The notes beneath the pieces were generated by a model. It was not told the origin of the DNA and made no database searches. It worked only from the letters and a program-made list of their open reading frames with translations. From NCBI GenBank assembly GCA_900315455.1, contig OMZE01000010.1, positions 31,193 through 95,192 of the forward strand: a stretch of 64,000 bases of DNA, written 5' to 3'. Origin of the DNA: an uncultured Prevotellaceae bacterium (GTDB lineage: Bacteria > Bacteroidota > Bacteroidia > Bacteroidales > Bacteroidaceae). The position numbers and the translations under genes are program-made. Of the stretch, positions 1 through 7,798 are shown in pieces; position 1 is the stretch's first letter; each line of letters opens with the position of its first letter.

Positions 1-111
1 GTCATTGCCAAGAGGCAGAAGAGGATTTTTTTCATATTCGTTTGATTTTTTCTTGGGTTGGTGGTCTAAGGTTGAATGACAGGAAATCACCAAAAGCCAT
101 TTATTTCCTTT

Positions 112-176
112 GCAAATATAGTGAAAGCCGAGAGGAATACCAAACAAAATACGAAGTTTTTGTTTGTATTCCCGAG
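112..176. repeat. 65-bp hairpin repeat, copy 1
   Basis: The sequence is nearly identical to 7206-7270, differing by one base in the first ten positions. The core forms a hairpin: GGAATACCAAACAAAA pairs with TTTTGTTTGTATTCC, with one bulged base, around a TACGAAG-type loop. Both copies have the same orientation and lie about 7.1 kb apart, on either side of the rhamnose genes. Confidence 0.8.
113..144 (-). promoter_or_regulatory. Bacteroidetal promoter inside repeat copy 1, reading left
   Basis: On the minus strand the -33 box TTTG (141-144) is followed by a 20-base spacer and a perfect -7 box TATATTTG (113-120). This fits the Bacteroidota primary-sigma consensus. The transcript would leave the window to the left. 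Confidence 0.6.
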
Positions 177-277
177 ACGCCTCCTATATTCGCCGCGCAG
201 CGGCAAATTAGTGAAAAAACCGAATAAGCGAGTAAAAAACAAATGTATTTGCTTTTTCGAGCGAGAGGTTTTTATCC

Positions 278-320
278 AAAGCCGAGAGGAATACCAAACA
301 AAATACGAAGTTTTTGTTTT
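278..320. repeat. Partial copy of the hairpin repeat
   Basis: About 42 bases match copies 1 and 3 from AAAGCCGAGAGG to the TTTTTGTTT of the right arm, then diverge. The right arm of the hairpin is lost and there is no -7 box. A shared CATGGGGAAACGGTGT follows near 331, as it also does after copy 3. Confidence 0.7.
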
Positions 321-447
321 CATTGTTGAACATGGGGAAACGGTGTGGGTGATGTGTTTGGTGTCAATTCTTTTAGGATGAAAATCAAAAAATGGGGGTG
401 AAGTGGGGGATTTTGGGTTAATTTTGCAGTGTCCTTTTCGGAAAGGG

Positions 448-461
448 CGCAGCATGCTGCG
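448..461. repeat. Perfect palindrome CGCAGCATGCTGCG
   Basis: A 14-base perfect palindrome lies in a GGAAAGGGCG...GTTCCTAC context. It resembles interspersed palindromic elements of Bacteroidota. It sits about 90 bases upstream of rhaB, so an operator role is possible but unsupported. Confidence 0.4.
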
Positions 462-551
462 TTCCTACATCCTTTAAACCTTCTCTATAGTTTATCTTTT
501 TGCGATAATACTAACACAAAATTTACATATAGTTGATATTACCTTGAAATC

Positions 552-2024
552 ATGGACGAAAAACGTTTTTTCTTTGCTGTGGACCTTGGCGCTACCAGTG
601 GGCGGACCATTCTTGGATGTCTGTCGCACGACACGTGTACGCTGGAGGAGTTGACGCGCTTCGATAATGTGCTTATCGAAACGGGAGGACATTTCTATTG
701 GGATATCTTTGCCTTGTATCACGAGGTGATAAAGGGCTTGAAAATCGTTGCCCAACGGCAAGTGGATATTGCCTCTATCGGTATCGACACCTGGGGGGTA
801 GACTTCGTATGCGTGGGCAAGGACAAGGCGATATTGCGCAACCCCCTGGCCTACCGCGACCCCCACACGATGGGGATGATGGAGGAGTATTTCGAGCGGT
901 GCGTCGACAAGAAAACGGTATATGACGTTACCGGTATTCAGTTGATGAACTTCAACTCCCTCTTCCAACTCTACACCATGCGGCGAAATGGCGACAGTGC
1001 CTTGGCACACGCAGAGAAGGTGCTTTTCGTTCCCGATGCTCTTAGTTACATGCTCACCGGCGAGATGGTGTGTGAATATACCATCGCTTCTACGTCGCAG
1101 TTGCTCGACCCCCGTACGCGGGAACTCGACGGGCGGCTCCTCCAAAGTGTGGGACTCACACGCGAGCATTTCGGCCGGATGGTGATGCCGGGCACGGTGA
1201 TGGGCACGCTCACCCCCGAGGTGCAGGCCATGACGGGTCTGGGAGCGGTGCCGGTGATAGCCGTGGCGGGTCACGACACGGCGAGCGCTGTGGCTGCCGT
1301 GCCCGCCGCCAACGAGCATTTCGCCTATCTGAGCAGCGGCACCTGGAGTTTGATGGGCATAGAGACGAAGGAGGCGGTAATCAACGAGAAGAGTTATGCC
1401 TACAACTTCACCAACGAGGGTGGGGTAGAGGGCACCACCCGTTTCCTGAAGAACATCTGCGGGATGTGGCTCTACGAGCGTTGCCGGAAGGAGTGGACCG
1501 ATGCGCCGCGGTCGCATGCCGAGTTGCAGGCCGAGGCGATGAAGGTGACGCCGTTTCAGAGTGTCATCAACCCCGACGACCCCTGCTTTGCCAATCCGTC
1601 GTCGATGGTGGAGGCCATCAAGGACTATTGCAAGAAGACCGGACAGCACGTGCCAGAGAGTTACGCCGAGACCTGCCGCTGTATCTTCGACAGCCTTGCT
1701 CTCCGCTACCGTCAGGTGTTTGAATGGCTGAAGGAGTTTGCCGACTTCCCCATCACCACCCTCCATATTATCGGCGGCGGTTCGCTGAACGAGTATCTCG
1801 ACCAGTTCACCGCCAACTCGCTGGGCGTAGAGGTGCTCGCCGGACCACAGGAGGGTACTGCCATCGGCAATATCATGCTGCAGGCCAAGGCCAGTGGCAT
1901 CGTGGGCGACATCTGGGAGATGAGGCGCATCATCGCCCGGAGCATCACGATGAAACGCTTCGTGCCACAAGACCAGGACGAGTGGGACGCCGCCTACAGC
2001 CGCTACCTCGAAGTGGTGAGGTAA
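552..2024 (+). CDS. rhaB: Rhamnulokinase
   Basis: RhaB phosphorylates L-rhamnulose to L-rhamnulose 1-phosphate with ATP in the cytoplasm, the second step of L-rhamnose breakdown. The 490-residue protein has the FGGY sugar-kinase layout. Seen directly: the N-terminal phosphate-binding motif DLGATSGR (about 11-18), the sugar-site segment IGIDTWGVDF (about 76-85), the catalytic-base motif GHDTASAV with Asp242, SSGTWSLMG near 265, and the C-terminal adenosine motif IIGGGSLNEYLDQFTAN. Length is typical of RhaB. It is the first gene of a rightward rhaB-rhaA-transporter run, 68 bases before rhaA. The upstream region has only a weak -7-like element (TATCTTTT near 493). The neighbouring isomerase, aldolase and AraC regulator support the assignment. 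Confidence 0.95.
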   Translation: MDEKRFFFAVDLGATSGRTILGCLSHDTCTLEELTRFDNVLIETGGHFYWDIFALYHEVIKGLKIVAQRQVDIASIGIDTWGVDFVCVGKDKAILRNPLAYRDPHTMGMMEEYFERCVDKKTVYDVTGIQLMNFNSLFQLYTMRRNGDSALAHAEKVLFVPDALSYMLTGEMVCEYTIASTSQLLDPRTRELDGRLLQSVGLTREHFGRMVMPGTVMGTLTPEVQAMTGLGAVPVIAVAGHDTASAVAAVPAANEHFAYLSSGTWSLMGIETKEAVINEKSYAYNFTNEGGVEGTTRFLKNICGMWLYERCRKEWTDAPRSHAELQAEAMKVTPFQSVINPDDPCFANPSSMVEAIKDYCKKTGQHVPESYAETCRCIFDSLALRYRQVFEWLKEFADFPITTLHIIGGGSLNEYLDQFTANSLGVEVLAGPQEGTAIGNIMLQAKASGIVGDIWEMRRIIARSITMKRFVPQDQDEWDAAYSRYLEVVR

Positions 2025-2092
2025 TACCCACAACGACTTTTTTTAATAATTAAACAACCAAACAACCAAATAACCAAATAACAAAAAACGAT

Positions 2093-3343
2093 ATGAAAGC
2101 AGAATGGATAGAGAAAGCATACGCGGTGGCTAAAGACCGTTATGCTGCTATTGGCGTGGATACTGACAAGGCCATTGCCGAACTGGAGAAACAACAGATT
2201 TCACTGCATTGCTGGCAGACCGATGATGTGGTGGGTTTTGAACGCAACGAGGCCCTCTCCGGAGGCATCCAGACCACGGGAAACTACCCCGGGCGTGCCC
2301 GTAACATCGACGAGGTGAGACAGGACATCGAGTTTGTGAAGACCCTTATCGCCGGCAATCACCGTCTGAACCTGCATGAGATTTACGGCGACTTCGGTGG
2401 GAAGTTCATAGACCGCGATGAGGTAGAGGTGGCGCATTTCAAGAGTTGGATGGACTGGGCCAAGGAGAACAAGATGAAACTCGACTTCAACTCTACCTCG
2501 TTCTCCCATCCGAAGAGTGGCGAACTCACCCTCTCCAACCCCGACAAGGGTATTCGCGACTTCTGGATAGAGCACACCAAGCGTTGCCGCCGCATCGCCG
2601 ATGCCATGGGAAAGGCACAGGGCGATCCCTGTATCATGAACATCTGGGTGCACGATGGTTCGAAAGACCTCACCGTGAACCGTAAGAAATACCGTGAGAT
2701 TCTTGCCGCCTCGCTCGACGAGATTATGGAGGAGAATTTGCCCGACATGAAGGCTTGCTTCGAGGCGAAACTCTTCGGCATCGGTCTGGAGAGTTATACC
2801 GTGGGGTCGCACGACTTCTACACCGCGTACTGCGCCACCCGCAAGCAGATGTATACCCTCGACACCGGACACTATGAGCAGACAGAGAACGTGTCTGACT
2901 TCGTCTCCACGCTCCTCATGTATGTGCCCGAACTGATGCTCCACGTGAGTCGTCCCGTGCGTTGGGACTCCGATCACGTGACCATCATGAACGACCAGAC
3001 CCTCGACCTCTTCAAGGAACTCGTGCGTGCCGACGGCCTGCACCGCGCCCATGTGGGTCTCGACTACTTCGATGCCTCCATCAACCGCATCGGTGCCTAT
3101 GTCATCGGCACTCGCGCCACACAGAAGTGCATCCTCCAGGCATTGCTCGAGCCAGTGGCCAAACTCCGTGAGTATGAGGACAACGGACAGTTCTTCGAGC
3201 GTCTCGCGCTGATGGAAGAGGCGAAGTCGATGCCGTTTGGCGCTGTCTTCGATTATTTCAACCTCAAGAACAACGTGCCGGTGGGCGAGGAGTATATCCC
3301 TGCCATCCAGCGGTATGAGCAAGAGGTGACCTCAAAGCGATAA
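2093..3343 (+). CDS. rhaA: L-rhamnose isomerase
   Basis: RhaA converts L-rhamnose to L-rhamnulose, the first catabolic step, using divalent metal (Mn2+ in studied enzymes). The protein is 416 residues, the usual size for RhaA. It shows the family's N-terminal ISLHCWQTDDVVGFE and GGIQTTGNYPGRAR, the core segments NHRLNLHEIYGDF, LDFNSTSFSHP and MNIWVHDGSKD, and the C-terminal metal-site region HVGLDYFDASINRI. The 68-base spacer from rhaB is an AC-rich low-complexity stretch, and the transporter starts 19 bases after the stop, so the three genes are probably one transcript. Confidence 0.95.
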   Translation: MKAEWIEKAYAVAKDRYAAIGVDTDKAIAELEKQQISLHCWQTDDVVGFERNEALSGGIQTTGNYPGRARNIDEVRQDIEFVKTLIAGNHRLNLHEIYGDFGGKFIDRDEVEVAHFKSWMDWAKENKMKLDFNSTSFSHPKSGELTLSNPDKGIRDFWIEHTKRCRRIADAMGKAQGDPCIMNIWVHDGSKDLTVNRKKYREILAASLDEIMEENLPDMKACFEAKLFGIGLESYTVGSHDFYTAYCATRKQMYTLDTGHYEQTENVSDFVSTLLMYVPELMLHVSRPVRWDSDHVTIMNDQTLDLFKELVRADGLHRAHVGLDYFDASINRIGAYVIGTRATQKCILQALLEPVAKLREYEDNGQFFERLALMEEAKSMPFGAVFDYFNLKNNVPVGEEYIPAIQRYEQEVTSKR

Positions 3344-3362
3344 CCCATAACAATCGTATGTC

Positions 3363-4697
3363 ATGGCAAAAAACAAAGGAAGTCTGAGAAGCACCTTAGC
3401 GGTGTCGCTTAACAACTATCTCGATGCAGGTGCCATAGTGGCAGGTGCCAGTGGCATTACGCTCTGGCAGAACTATCTGGGACTGTCGGAGATGCATCTG
3501 GGATGGCTCAATGCACTGAGTGCCAATGCCCTTGGTGCAGCCATCGGTGCCATCATCGGGGGATTCCTGGCTGATAAGTTCGGACGTAAGTTTATTTTTA
3601 CTTACAACCTCTTGGTTTATATGACGGGTGTGCTGGTCATCATGCTGAGCATGAACTTCCCCATGCTGCTGACCGGATTTCTCATCACAGGCATATCGGT
3701 TGGCATCGGTGTGCCCGCCTCGTGGACCTATATCTCGGAGAGTTCTGAGGTGAACAACCGCGGGCGCAATATCTGTATCTCGCAGATGTCGTGGGGGGTA
3801 GGCCCGATGTGTATCCTGCTGTTCGGCATGCTGTTTGCTCCCGGTGGTTATCTTTATGCCCCGGTAGAGTCGTTGGCTCGTGGCATCTTAGGTGCTGATG
3901 CCGCACAGGCTGCTGTCGAGGTGTTCAGTTCGCGTGTGGTTTTCGCTACTTTGTTTATTGTGGCGTTCATCGCCTGGAACCTGCAGCGGAAGTTGGAGGA
4001 GAGTGCAGAGTTTACTGCAGTGAAAGCCAAGGACAAGAGTGGTATCGTTGAAAACATCCGGCTGTTGTTCACCAACAAGACTGCCGTCAGGACGGTTGCT
4101 TTCCTTGCCACCATCTATCTCACCTGGAATCTGGTGGCAAGTGTCATGGGATTCTTCATGCCCCATATCTACGAAACGGCAGGAGGATTGAGCAACGAGA
4201 CGGCAAACATGCTGAGTTGTATCAGTTGGGTATTTGTGGTAGTCACCACATTTATCATCTCATTTTTTGTCGATAAAGTGGCCCACCGCTTCTTCTATGT
4301 GTTCGGACTCGCCGCGGCGCTTTCGGCATGGGTCCTCATCATCGGAGGCGGGGTTTCCACGATTGCCGGAATCTGGGTGTTTACCATCCTCTGGGGCATC
4401 AACAACGGCAGTTCTGTACAGATTTTCTATGCGCTGTGGGGCTCGGAACTGTTCCCCGCCAAGTTCCGCGCAGGAGCGCAGGGCCTGATGTTCTTCATCG
4501 TCCGCGGCCTCTCGGCTGTATGGGGACTCGTCTTCACCTATATCTATGGCGAGAACGGCGAGGGATTTACCATCGCAGCCTACTGCATGATTGTCTTGCT
4601 GCTCATCTCGCTTGTCGTGGGATATATCGGTTGTCCGAACACCCGTTGCCGCACACTCGACAGCATAGCCAAAGAGCGCTATGGCGATGAGTATTAG
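3363..4697 (+). CDS. MFS sugar transporter, probable L-rhamnose permease
   Basis: A 444-residue polytopic inner-membrane protein of the major facilitator superfamily. The conserved loop motif between helices 2 and 3 is visible as GGFLADKFGRKFIF, and a second basic loop follows helix 8. About twelve hydrophobic segments can be traced. It closes the rhaBA operon, so L-rhamnose uptake is the likely role. It is not the DMT-family RhaT of enterobacteria, so substrate is inferred from context only. A strong stem-loop terminator follows the stop codon. Confidence 0.8.
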   Translation: MAKNKGSLRSTLAVSLNNYLDAGAIVAGASGITLWQNYLGLSEMHLGWLNALSANALGAAIGAIIGGFLADKFGRKFIFTYNLLVYMTGVLVIMLSMNFPMLLTGFLITGISVGIGVPASWTYISESSEVNNRGRNICISQMSWGVGPMCILLFGMLFAPGGYLYAPVESLARGILGADAAQAAVEVFSSRVVFATLFIVAFIAWNLQRKLEESAEFTAVKAKDKSGIVENIRLLFTNKTAVRTVAFLATIYLTWNLVASVMGFFMPHIYETAGGLSNETANMLSCISWVFVVVTTFIISFFVDKVAHRFFYVFGLAAALSAWVLIIGGGVSTIAGIWVFTILWGINNGSSVQIFYALWGSELFPAKFRAGAQGLMFFIVRGLSAVWGLVFTYIYGENGEGFTIAAYCMIVLLLISLVVGYIGCPNTRCRTLDSIAKERYGDEY

Positions 4698-4722
4698 AAA
4701 AGATATATATACGGGATAATAA

Positions 4723-4765
4723 CAAAAGCAATCCGGCCTCCTTTAGGGAAGTCGGATTGCTTTTG
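4723..4765. terminator. Bidirectional rho-independent terminator
   Basis: A perfect 13-bp stem pairs CAAAAGCAATCCG (4723-4735) with CGGATTGCTTTTG (4753-4765) around a 17-base loop. The A-rich and T-rich arm ends suit termination from both sides. It separates the rightward transporter gene from the leftward outer-membrane protein gene. Confidence 0.85.
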
Positions 4766-4824
4766 TAATGCTCGGTACGACCGGGCGCTTCCTTGCATCT
4801 TTTGTGCTTGGAATGCTTAAATTC

Positions 4825-5370
4825 TTAGAACCTGAATCCTATGCTACCCATGATAACATGACCGTCGCCAAAGATTCCCGGCTGGTATTTGTACTCGCCG
4901 GCAATGAAGACGTTGCTGCCTAAATTGTATTGTATGCCAGCACCGACTTGAATGCCACCGTCGGTTTCATTCTCGCTGTCATGAGAGATTTGTTGTGATT
5001 CTCCACCTTTTCCTGTGATGGTATAGGCTTCACTATGAACAAAGGCTAAAGCATAACCCAGCGTAGGATAGATTTTAATTGCCTCGCCAAGGCTGAACAG
5101 ATAGTGTACATTCAGTCCTACTGTGATGTCGGAAACATGGTTCTTCATGGGATGGTAGATGCCTTCCAGTTCAAGACGCCAGTTGTCTGACAAATTGTAC
5201 TGGCCGAATGCGCCAATGCCAAAGTTTGTGACATCCTCTTCCAATCCAGCAATCTTTAGTGTTGCGATATTTACACCACTGCGTAAACCGATTGCAACAT
5301 CACCTTTCTCCTGAGCCTGTGCGCTCATGCAGAGCATAGCCACAAACATTGCTACAAATAACTTTTTCAT
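4825..5370 (-). CDS. Small outer-membrane beta-barrel protein
   Basis: A 181-residue exported protein with a clear signal peptide (MKKLFVAMFVAMLCMSAQAQ). Alternating hydrophobic strands follow and end in a terminal aromatic, GSIGFRF, as in 8-stranded outer-membrane barrels. Phrases such as GIGAFGQYNL, NWRLELEGIYHP and EYKYQPG fit the Bacteroidota porin-like/OmpW-like barrel families. It lies 67 bases after rhaD on the same strand, with a weak hairpin between, so linkage to rhamnose use is uncertain. The function is unknown. Confidence 0.7.
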   Translation of the reverse strand: MKKLFVAMFVAMLCMSAQAQEKGDVAIGLRSGVNIATLKIAGLEEDVTNFGIGAFGQYNLSDNWRLELEGIYHPMKNHVSDITVGLNVHYLFSLGEAIKIYPTLGYALAFVHSEAYTITGKGGESQQISHDSENETDGGIQVGAGIQYNLGSNVFIAGEYKYQPGIFGDGHVIMGSIGFRF

Positions 5371-5406
5371 ACTTTTTTTAATTTATAATACAATAATTAA
5401 ACACTT

Positions 5407-5425
5407 GCCATCTTATCAAGGTGGC
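5407..5425 (-). terminator. Weak stem-loop after rhaD
   Basis: GCCATCTT and AAGGTGGC form an 8-bp stem with one mismatch around ATC. On the minus strand only a weak T tract follows, so partial termination after rhaD is possible. Confidence 0.3.
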
Positions 5426-5437
5426 TTTATTATCACT

Positions 5438-6247
5438 TTATTTCGGCAGATTGAAGGCTGCCGTCATCTCTTTCAATTGTTCTTGCGACATACCCTCGGG
5501 CTCAAAACCCATGCAACGGGCATTGATATAAATCTTGGCACTCTTCGAGAGCACGTCTATTTGGTCGAAGGCGTCCATCACGTCAAGTCCTTGGGCGAAC
5601 ACACCGTGTTTCTCCCACAACACCACATCGTAGTCGTCGAGTTCGCGCAAGGTGGCATCAGCAAGTTCCACACTGCCTGGCAACTGATAGGGGATGATGC
5701 CGAGTCCCAGCGGGCAGAACGCCTTCGTCTCGGGTATCATGCTCCAAAGGATATTGGTCAGCACGTCTTTCTCCAAAAACTTCTTCGAATGACTCATGGC
5801 CACCAACTCGATGGGGTGGGTGTGGACGGTGGCGGTATAGGGTGAGCCTTTCTCTATCAGATGATTGTGAACGGTGAGATGCGAGGGCAACTCACTGGTG
5901 GGCATCACGGCCTCATCGGCGATAATCACATAACTCGAGCAGTCGTCGAGGATGCGGATGACGCTGCCGTTGCGCATGGGCTGGCGGGCAAGGTCGCGCA
6001 TGCGTTTGCCAGTTCCCTTGCAATAGAAATAGCAGCCTTTGAGGTGGGGAAGGGTCACGCCGATAGGCTTCACCTCACTGATGGCAGGCAATTCACGTAT
6101 TCCCTTGTCGACAAACGCCGTGATGTTCACGGTGATATTGCCGCCATTGCGTTCTGCCCAACCGTTCTGCCACAAATAGCCGGCCACTTCGGCTATCTTC
6201 TCAATCTCCTCGCGCAATGCTGCGCGGTTTTCTAAAATACTTGTCAT
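5438..6247 (-). CDS. rhaD: Rhamnulose-1-phosphate aldolase
   Basis: RhaD cleaves L-rhamnulose 1-phosphate to dihydroxyacetone phosphate and L-lactaldehyde. It belongs to the class II zinc-dependent aldolases. The 269-residue sequence contains the N-terminal NGWAERNGGNITVN phosphate-binding segment, Glu119 in PTSELPSH, the zinc ligands His142 and His144 in VHTHP, and a third ligand His214 in WEKHG. These match the E117/H141/H143/H212 set of the E. coli enzyme. It lies 39 bases downstream of the AraC regulator on the same strand, so the two are probably co-transcribed and converge on rhaBA. Confidence 0.95.
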   Translation of the reverse strand: MTSILENRAALREEIEKIAEVAGYLWQNGWAERNGGNITVNITAFVDKGIRELPAISEVKPIGVTLPHLKGCYFYCKGTGKRMRDLARQPMRNGSVIRILDDCSSYVIIADEAVMPTSELPSHLTVHNHLIEKGSPYTATVHTHPIELVAMSHSKKFLEKDVLTNILWSMIPETKAFCPLGLGIIPYQLPGSVELADATLRELDDYDVVLWEKHGVFAQGLDVMDAFDQIDVLSKSAKIYINARCMGFEPEGMSQEQLKEMTAAFNLPK

Positions 6248-6286
6248 AGTCTCTAAATAGTATGTGTTTTTTTTATGTCTATAGTC

Positions 6287-7186
6287 TCATTGGTGCTCGT
6301 CGGTCTGCCCGACTTTTCCCTGCTTTCTGAACTCACTGGGTTTCATCCCCGTCTTTGCACGGAATTTTGACGAGAAGTAGTCGGGGGTATCGAAATTCAG
6401 GGTATAGGCAATCTCCTTGATACTGAGGTCGGTGGTGGAGAGCAGTTCCTTGGCACGTTGCAGTCGCAGGTCTTGTTGGTAGAGGGCCGGCGACAGTCCC
6501 GTATATTCCTTGAACAGTTTTCTGAAGTTGGAGTAACTCACCCCGAGTTCCTCAGCCAGCATCTGTATGGTGAAGTCGCTCTCCAGTGTCTCGCGGATGC
6601 GCAGTCGGGCCTGTCCAATCATTTTTACGTGGAAGTGGTTCTTGGCGAGCACGATGTTCCGTTCTAGGGCATACATCTCACCGATGAGGTGGTTCACTAT
6701 CCCTGCCAGCAGTTGCTGTGAGTAAGCCGCCTCTTCATTGGCAGCACGCAGTGCCGAGTCGTATAGTTCCAGAATCTTCGACGAGAACCCCACGTGGTAT
6801 ATGGGTTTCTCTTTAGAGAGGAAGCCTTCCGTCACCCGGTCGTCCATGTTCTTTCCTTTGAAACCTATCCAGTAACTCTTCCATCGGGCATTGGGGAGAG
6901 GGCCATAGGAGTGCCATTCATCTGGAAACAGAAGGAAAATATCACCTGCTTTGATAGTGGTGAGGTCTTGGTGTGCAGAACGGAAAAGTCCCTCGCCCTC
7001 AACTAGATACAGCATCTGATATTCGTTGAGTACACGCCCTTTCTCCATCTCGAAATAGTAGCCATCAGCATGACCGCGGGTGGGGTAGGGCTCACCTGGG
7101 TCAAGTTCATCTTTGCCAACGGTACTTACCGTGAGGCCCCATTGCGCGTCACGGTCGTTGGCTACAAGATATTTGCTACTCTGCAT
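6287..7186 (-). CDS. AraC-family transcriptional regulator, probable rhamnose regulator
   Basis: A 299-residue regulator. The N-terminal half is a cupin-type ligand pocket (EYQMLYLVEGEGLF, GDIFLLFPDEWHSYGP). The C-terminal ~100 residues carry two helix-turn-helix motifs (IQMLAEELGVSYSNFRKLF, SIKEIAYTLNFDTPDYFS) and the AraC signature ending TGMKPSEFRKQ. I chose the ATG at 7186. The frame is open for 17 more codons, but those codons lie over the promoter in the upstream repeat, and the promoter would not give a transcript containing them. Its place before rhaD suggests it senses L-rhamnose or a metabolite and controls this locus; that is inference. Confidence 0.85.
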   Translation of the reverse strand: MQSSKYLVANDRDAQWGLTVSTVGKDELDPGEPYPTRGHADGYYFEMEKGRVLNEYQMLYLVEGEGLFRSAHQDLTTIKAGDIFLLFPDEWHSYGPLPNARWKSYWIGFKGKNMDDRVTEGFLSKEKPIYHVGFSSKILELYDSALRAANEEAAYSQQLLAGIVNHLIGEMYALERNIVLAKNHFHVKMIGQARLRIRETLESDFTIQMLAEELGVSYSNFRKLFKEYTGLSPALYQQDLRLQRAKELLSTTDLSIKEIAYTLNFDTPDYFSSKFRAKTGMKPSEFRKQGKVGQTDEHQ

Positions 7187-7205
7187 CCTCAACTCTTTTC
7201 TTCGT

Positions 7206-7270
7206 GCAAAAATAGTGAAAGCCGAGAGGAATACCAAACAAAATACGAAGTTTTTGTTTGTATTCCCGAG
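7206..7270. repeat. 65-bp hairpin repeat, copy 3
   Basis: Near-identical to 112-176 and in the same orientation. It carries the same imperfect hairpin and lies at the 5' end of the leftward regulator gene, where it supplies the promoter. Confidence 0.8.
7207..7238 (-). promoter_or_regulatory. Promoter of the AraC regulator gene, inside the repeat
   Basis: On the minus strand TTTG (7235-7238), a 20-base spacer and TATTTTTG (7207-7214) fit the Bacteroidota consensus. A start about 7 bases beyond gives a leader of about 14 bases before the ATG at 7186. Confidence 0.7.
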
Positions 7271-7303
7271 TAACTCGTTTTTTTGTACGCATGGGGAAAC
7301 GGT

Positions 7304-7328
7304 GTAGAGACGGGATTCTTCCCGTCTT
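7304..7328. repeat. GAGACGGG palindromic element
   Basis: AGACGGGA and TCCCGTCT form a stem around a 2-4 base loop. The same element is present in inverted orientation at 8756-8780, and related GAGACG/CGTCTC stems occur near 30514 and 54460. Confidence 0.6.
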
Positions 7329-7487
7329 CCCTGGCATCCCCCTGTGTATTAGCACTTGCTATGGGGGCAAATTAAATATTTAGTCGCCTACGGCGAGAAT
7401 TCTTCCAAATCTATCCTCTTTCTATTTGTTATTTGCTTGAGTAACGACTTGTGAGATTTACTTTCCCTCGCTTCGCGAACAGTTTAG

Positions 7488-7663
7488 AGAGGTTGCGTAT
7501 GCTACACATTCGCTTAAAGAGGTTGCGTATGCTACACATCCGCTTAAAGAGGTTGCGTATGCTACACATCCGCTTAAAGAGGTTGCGTATGCTACACATC
7601 CGCTTAAAGAGGTTGCGTATGCTTCACATCCGCTTAAAGAGGTTGCGTATGCTACACATCCGC
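7488..7663. repeat. 30-bp tandem repeat, about six copies
   Basis: The unit begins AGAGGTTGCGTATGCTACAC and continues for ten more bases. Copies start at 7488, 7518, 7548, 7578, 7608 and 7638; the last is cut short. Copies 1 and 5 each carry a base change. There are no spacers, so this is a minisatellite rather than a CRISPR array. Confidence 0.9.
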
Positions 7664-7759
7664 GACCGTTGGTTCTGCGCGAAGCGCATTCTATCTCTTT
7701 AATACCGCGGATATATTCCCTTTTTTATCTCAACTGGCTTAATATATCAGATTATTTTC

Positions 7760-7767
7760 TAAATTTG
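7760..7767 (+). promoter_or_regulatory. -7 box for the lipoprotein gene
   Basis: TAAATTTG fits the Bacteroidota -7 consensus 31 bases before the ATG. No good TTTG is seen 19-20 bases upstream. Confidence 0.4.
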
Positions 7768-7798
7768 CACACAATTATACCAACATAATAAGTTTTTT

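Larger units (their letters stand above)
1..551. other. Intergenic region left of rhaB with repeats
   Basis: No convincing gene is visible. The stretch holds a full copy (112-176) and a partial copy (278-320) of a hairpin repeat seen again near 7206, and a palindrome at 448-461. The short open frames here overlap the repeats and have no recognisable product. The full repeat carries a leftward promoter, so a leftward gene probably begins at or beyond the left edge; an ATG on the minus strand at 5-3 is a possible start. Confidence 0.6.
7187..7798. other. Repeat-rich intergenic region, no gene
   Basis: This 612-base divergent spacer holds hairpin repeat copy 3, a GAGACGGG palindrome, an array of a 30-bp tandem repeat and a -7 box for the lipoprotein gene. 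An 83-codon frame over the tandem array encodes only the monotonous repeat RLRMLHIRLK and is not credible as a gene. Confidence 0.7.

Noticed and set aside
87-455. Reverse-strand gene in the left spacer
   Set aside because: The frame runs through two hairpin repeats, and its product has no recognisable features.
492-2033. Long reverse-strand open frame opposite rhaB
   Set aside because: It mirrors the strongly supported rhaB and has no domain or start signals. Similar shadows opposite rhaA, the AmgK-RapZ fusion, guaA and others were dropped for the same reason.
7187-7237. Longer N-terminus for the AraC regulator
   Set aside because: These codons overlap the promoter in the repeat, and translation from there would need a transcript starting upstream of the consensus promoter.
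7488-7663. CRISPR array
   Set aside because: Units are directly adjacent with no unique spacers, and no cas genes are present.
7451-7702. Open frame over the 30-bp tandem repeats as a repeat protein gene
   Set aside because: The frame is open only because the 30-bp unit is a multiple of three and has no stop in it. There is no promoter, signal peptide or plausible fold.
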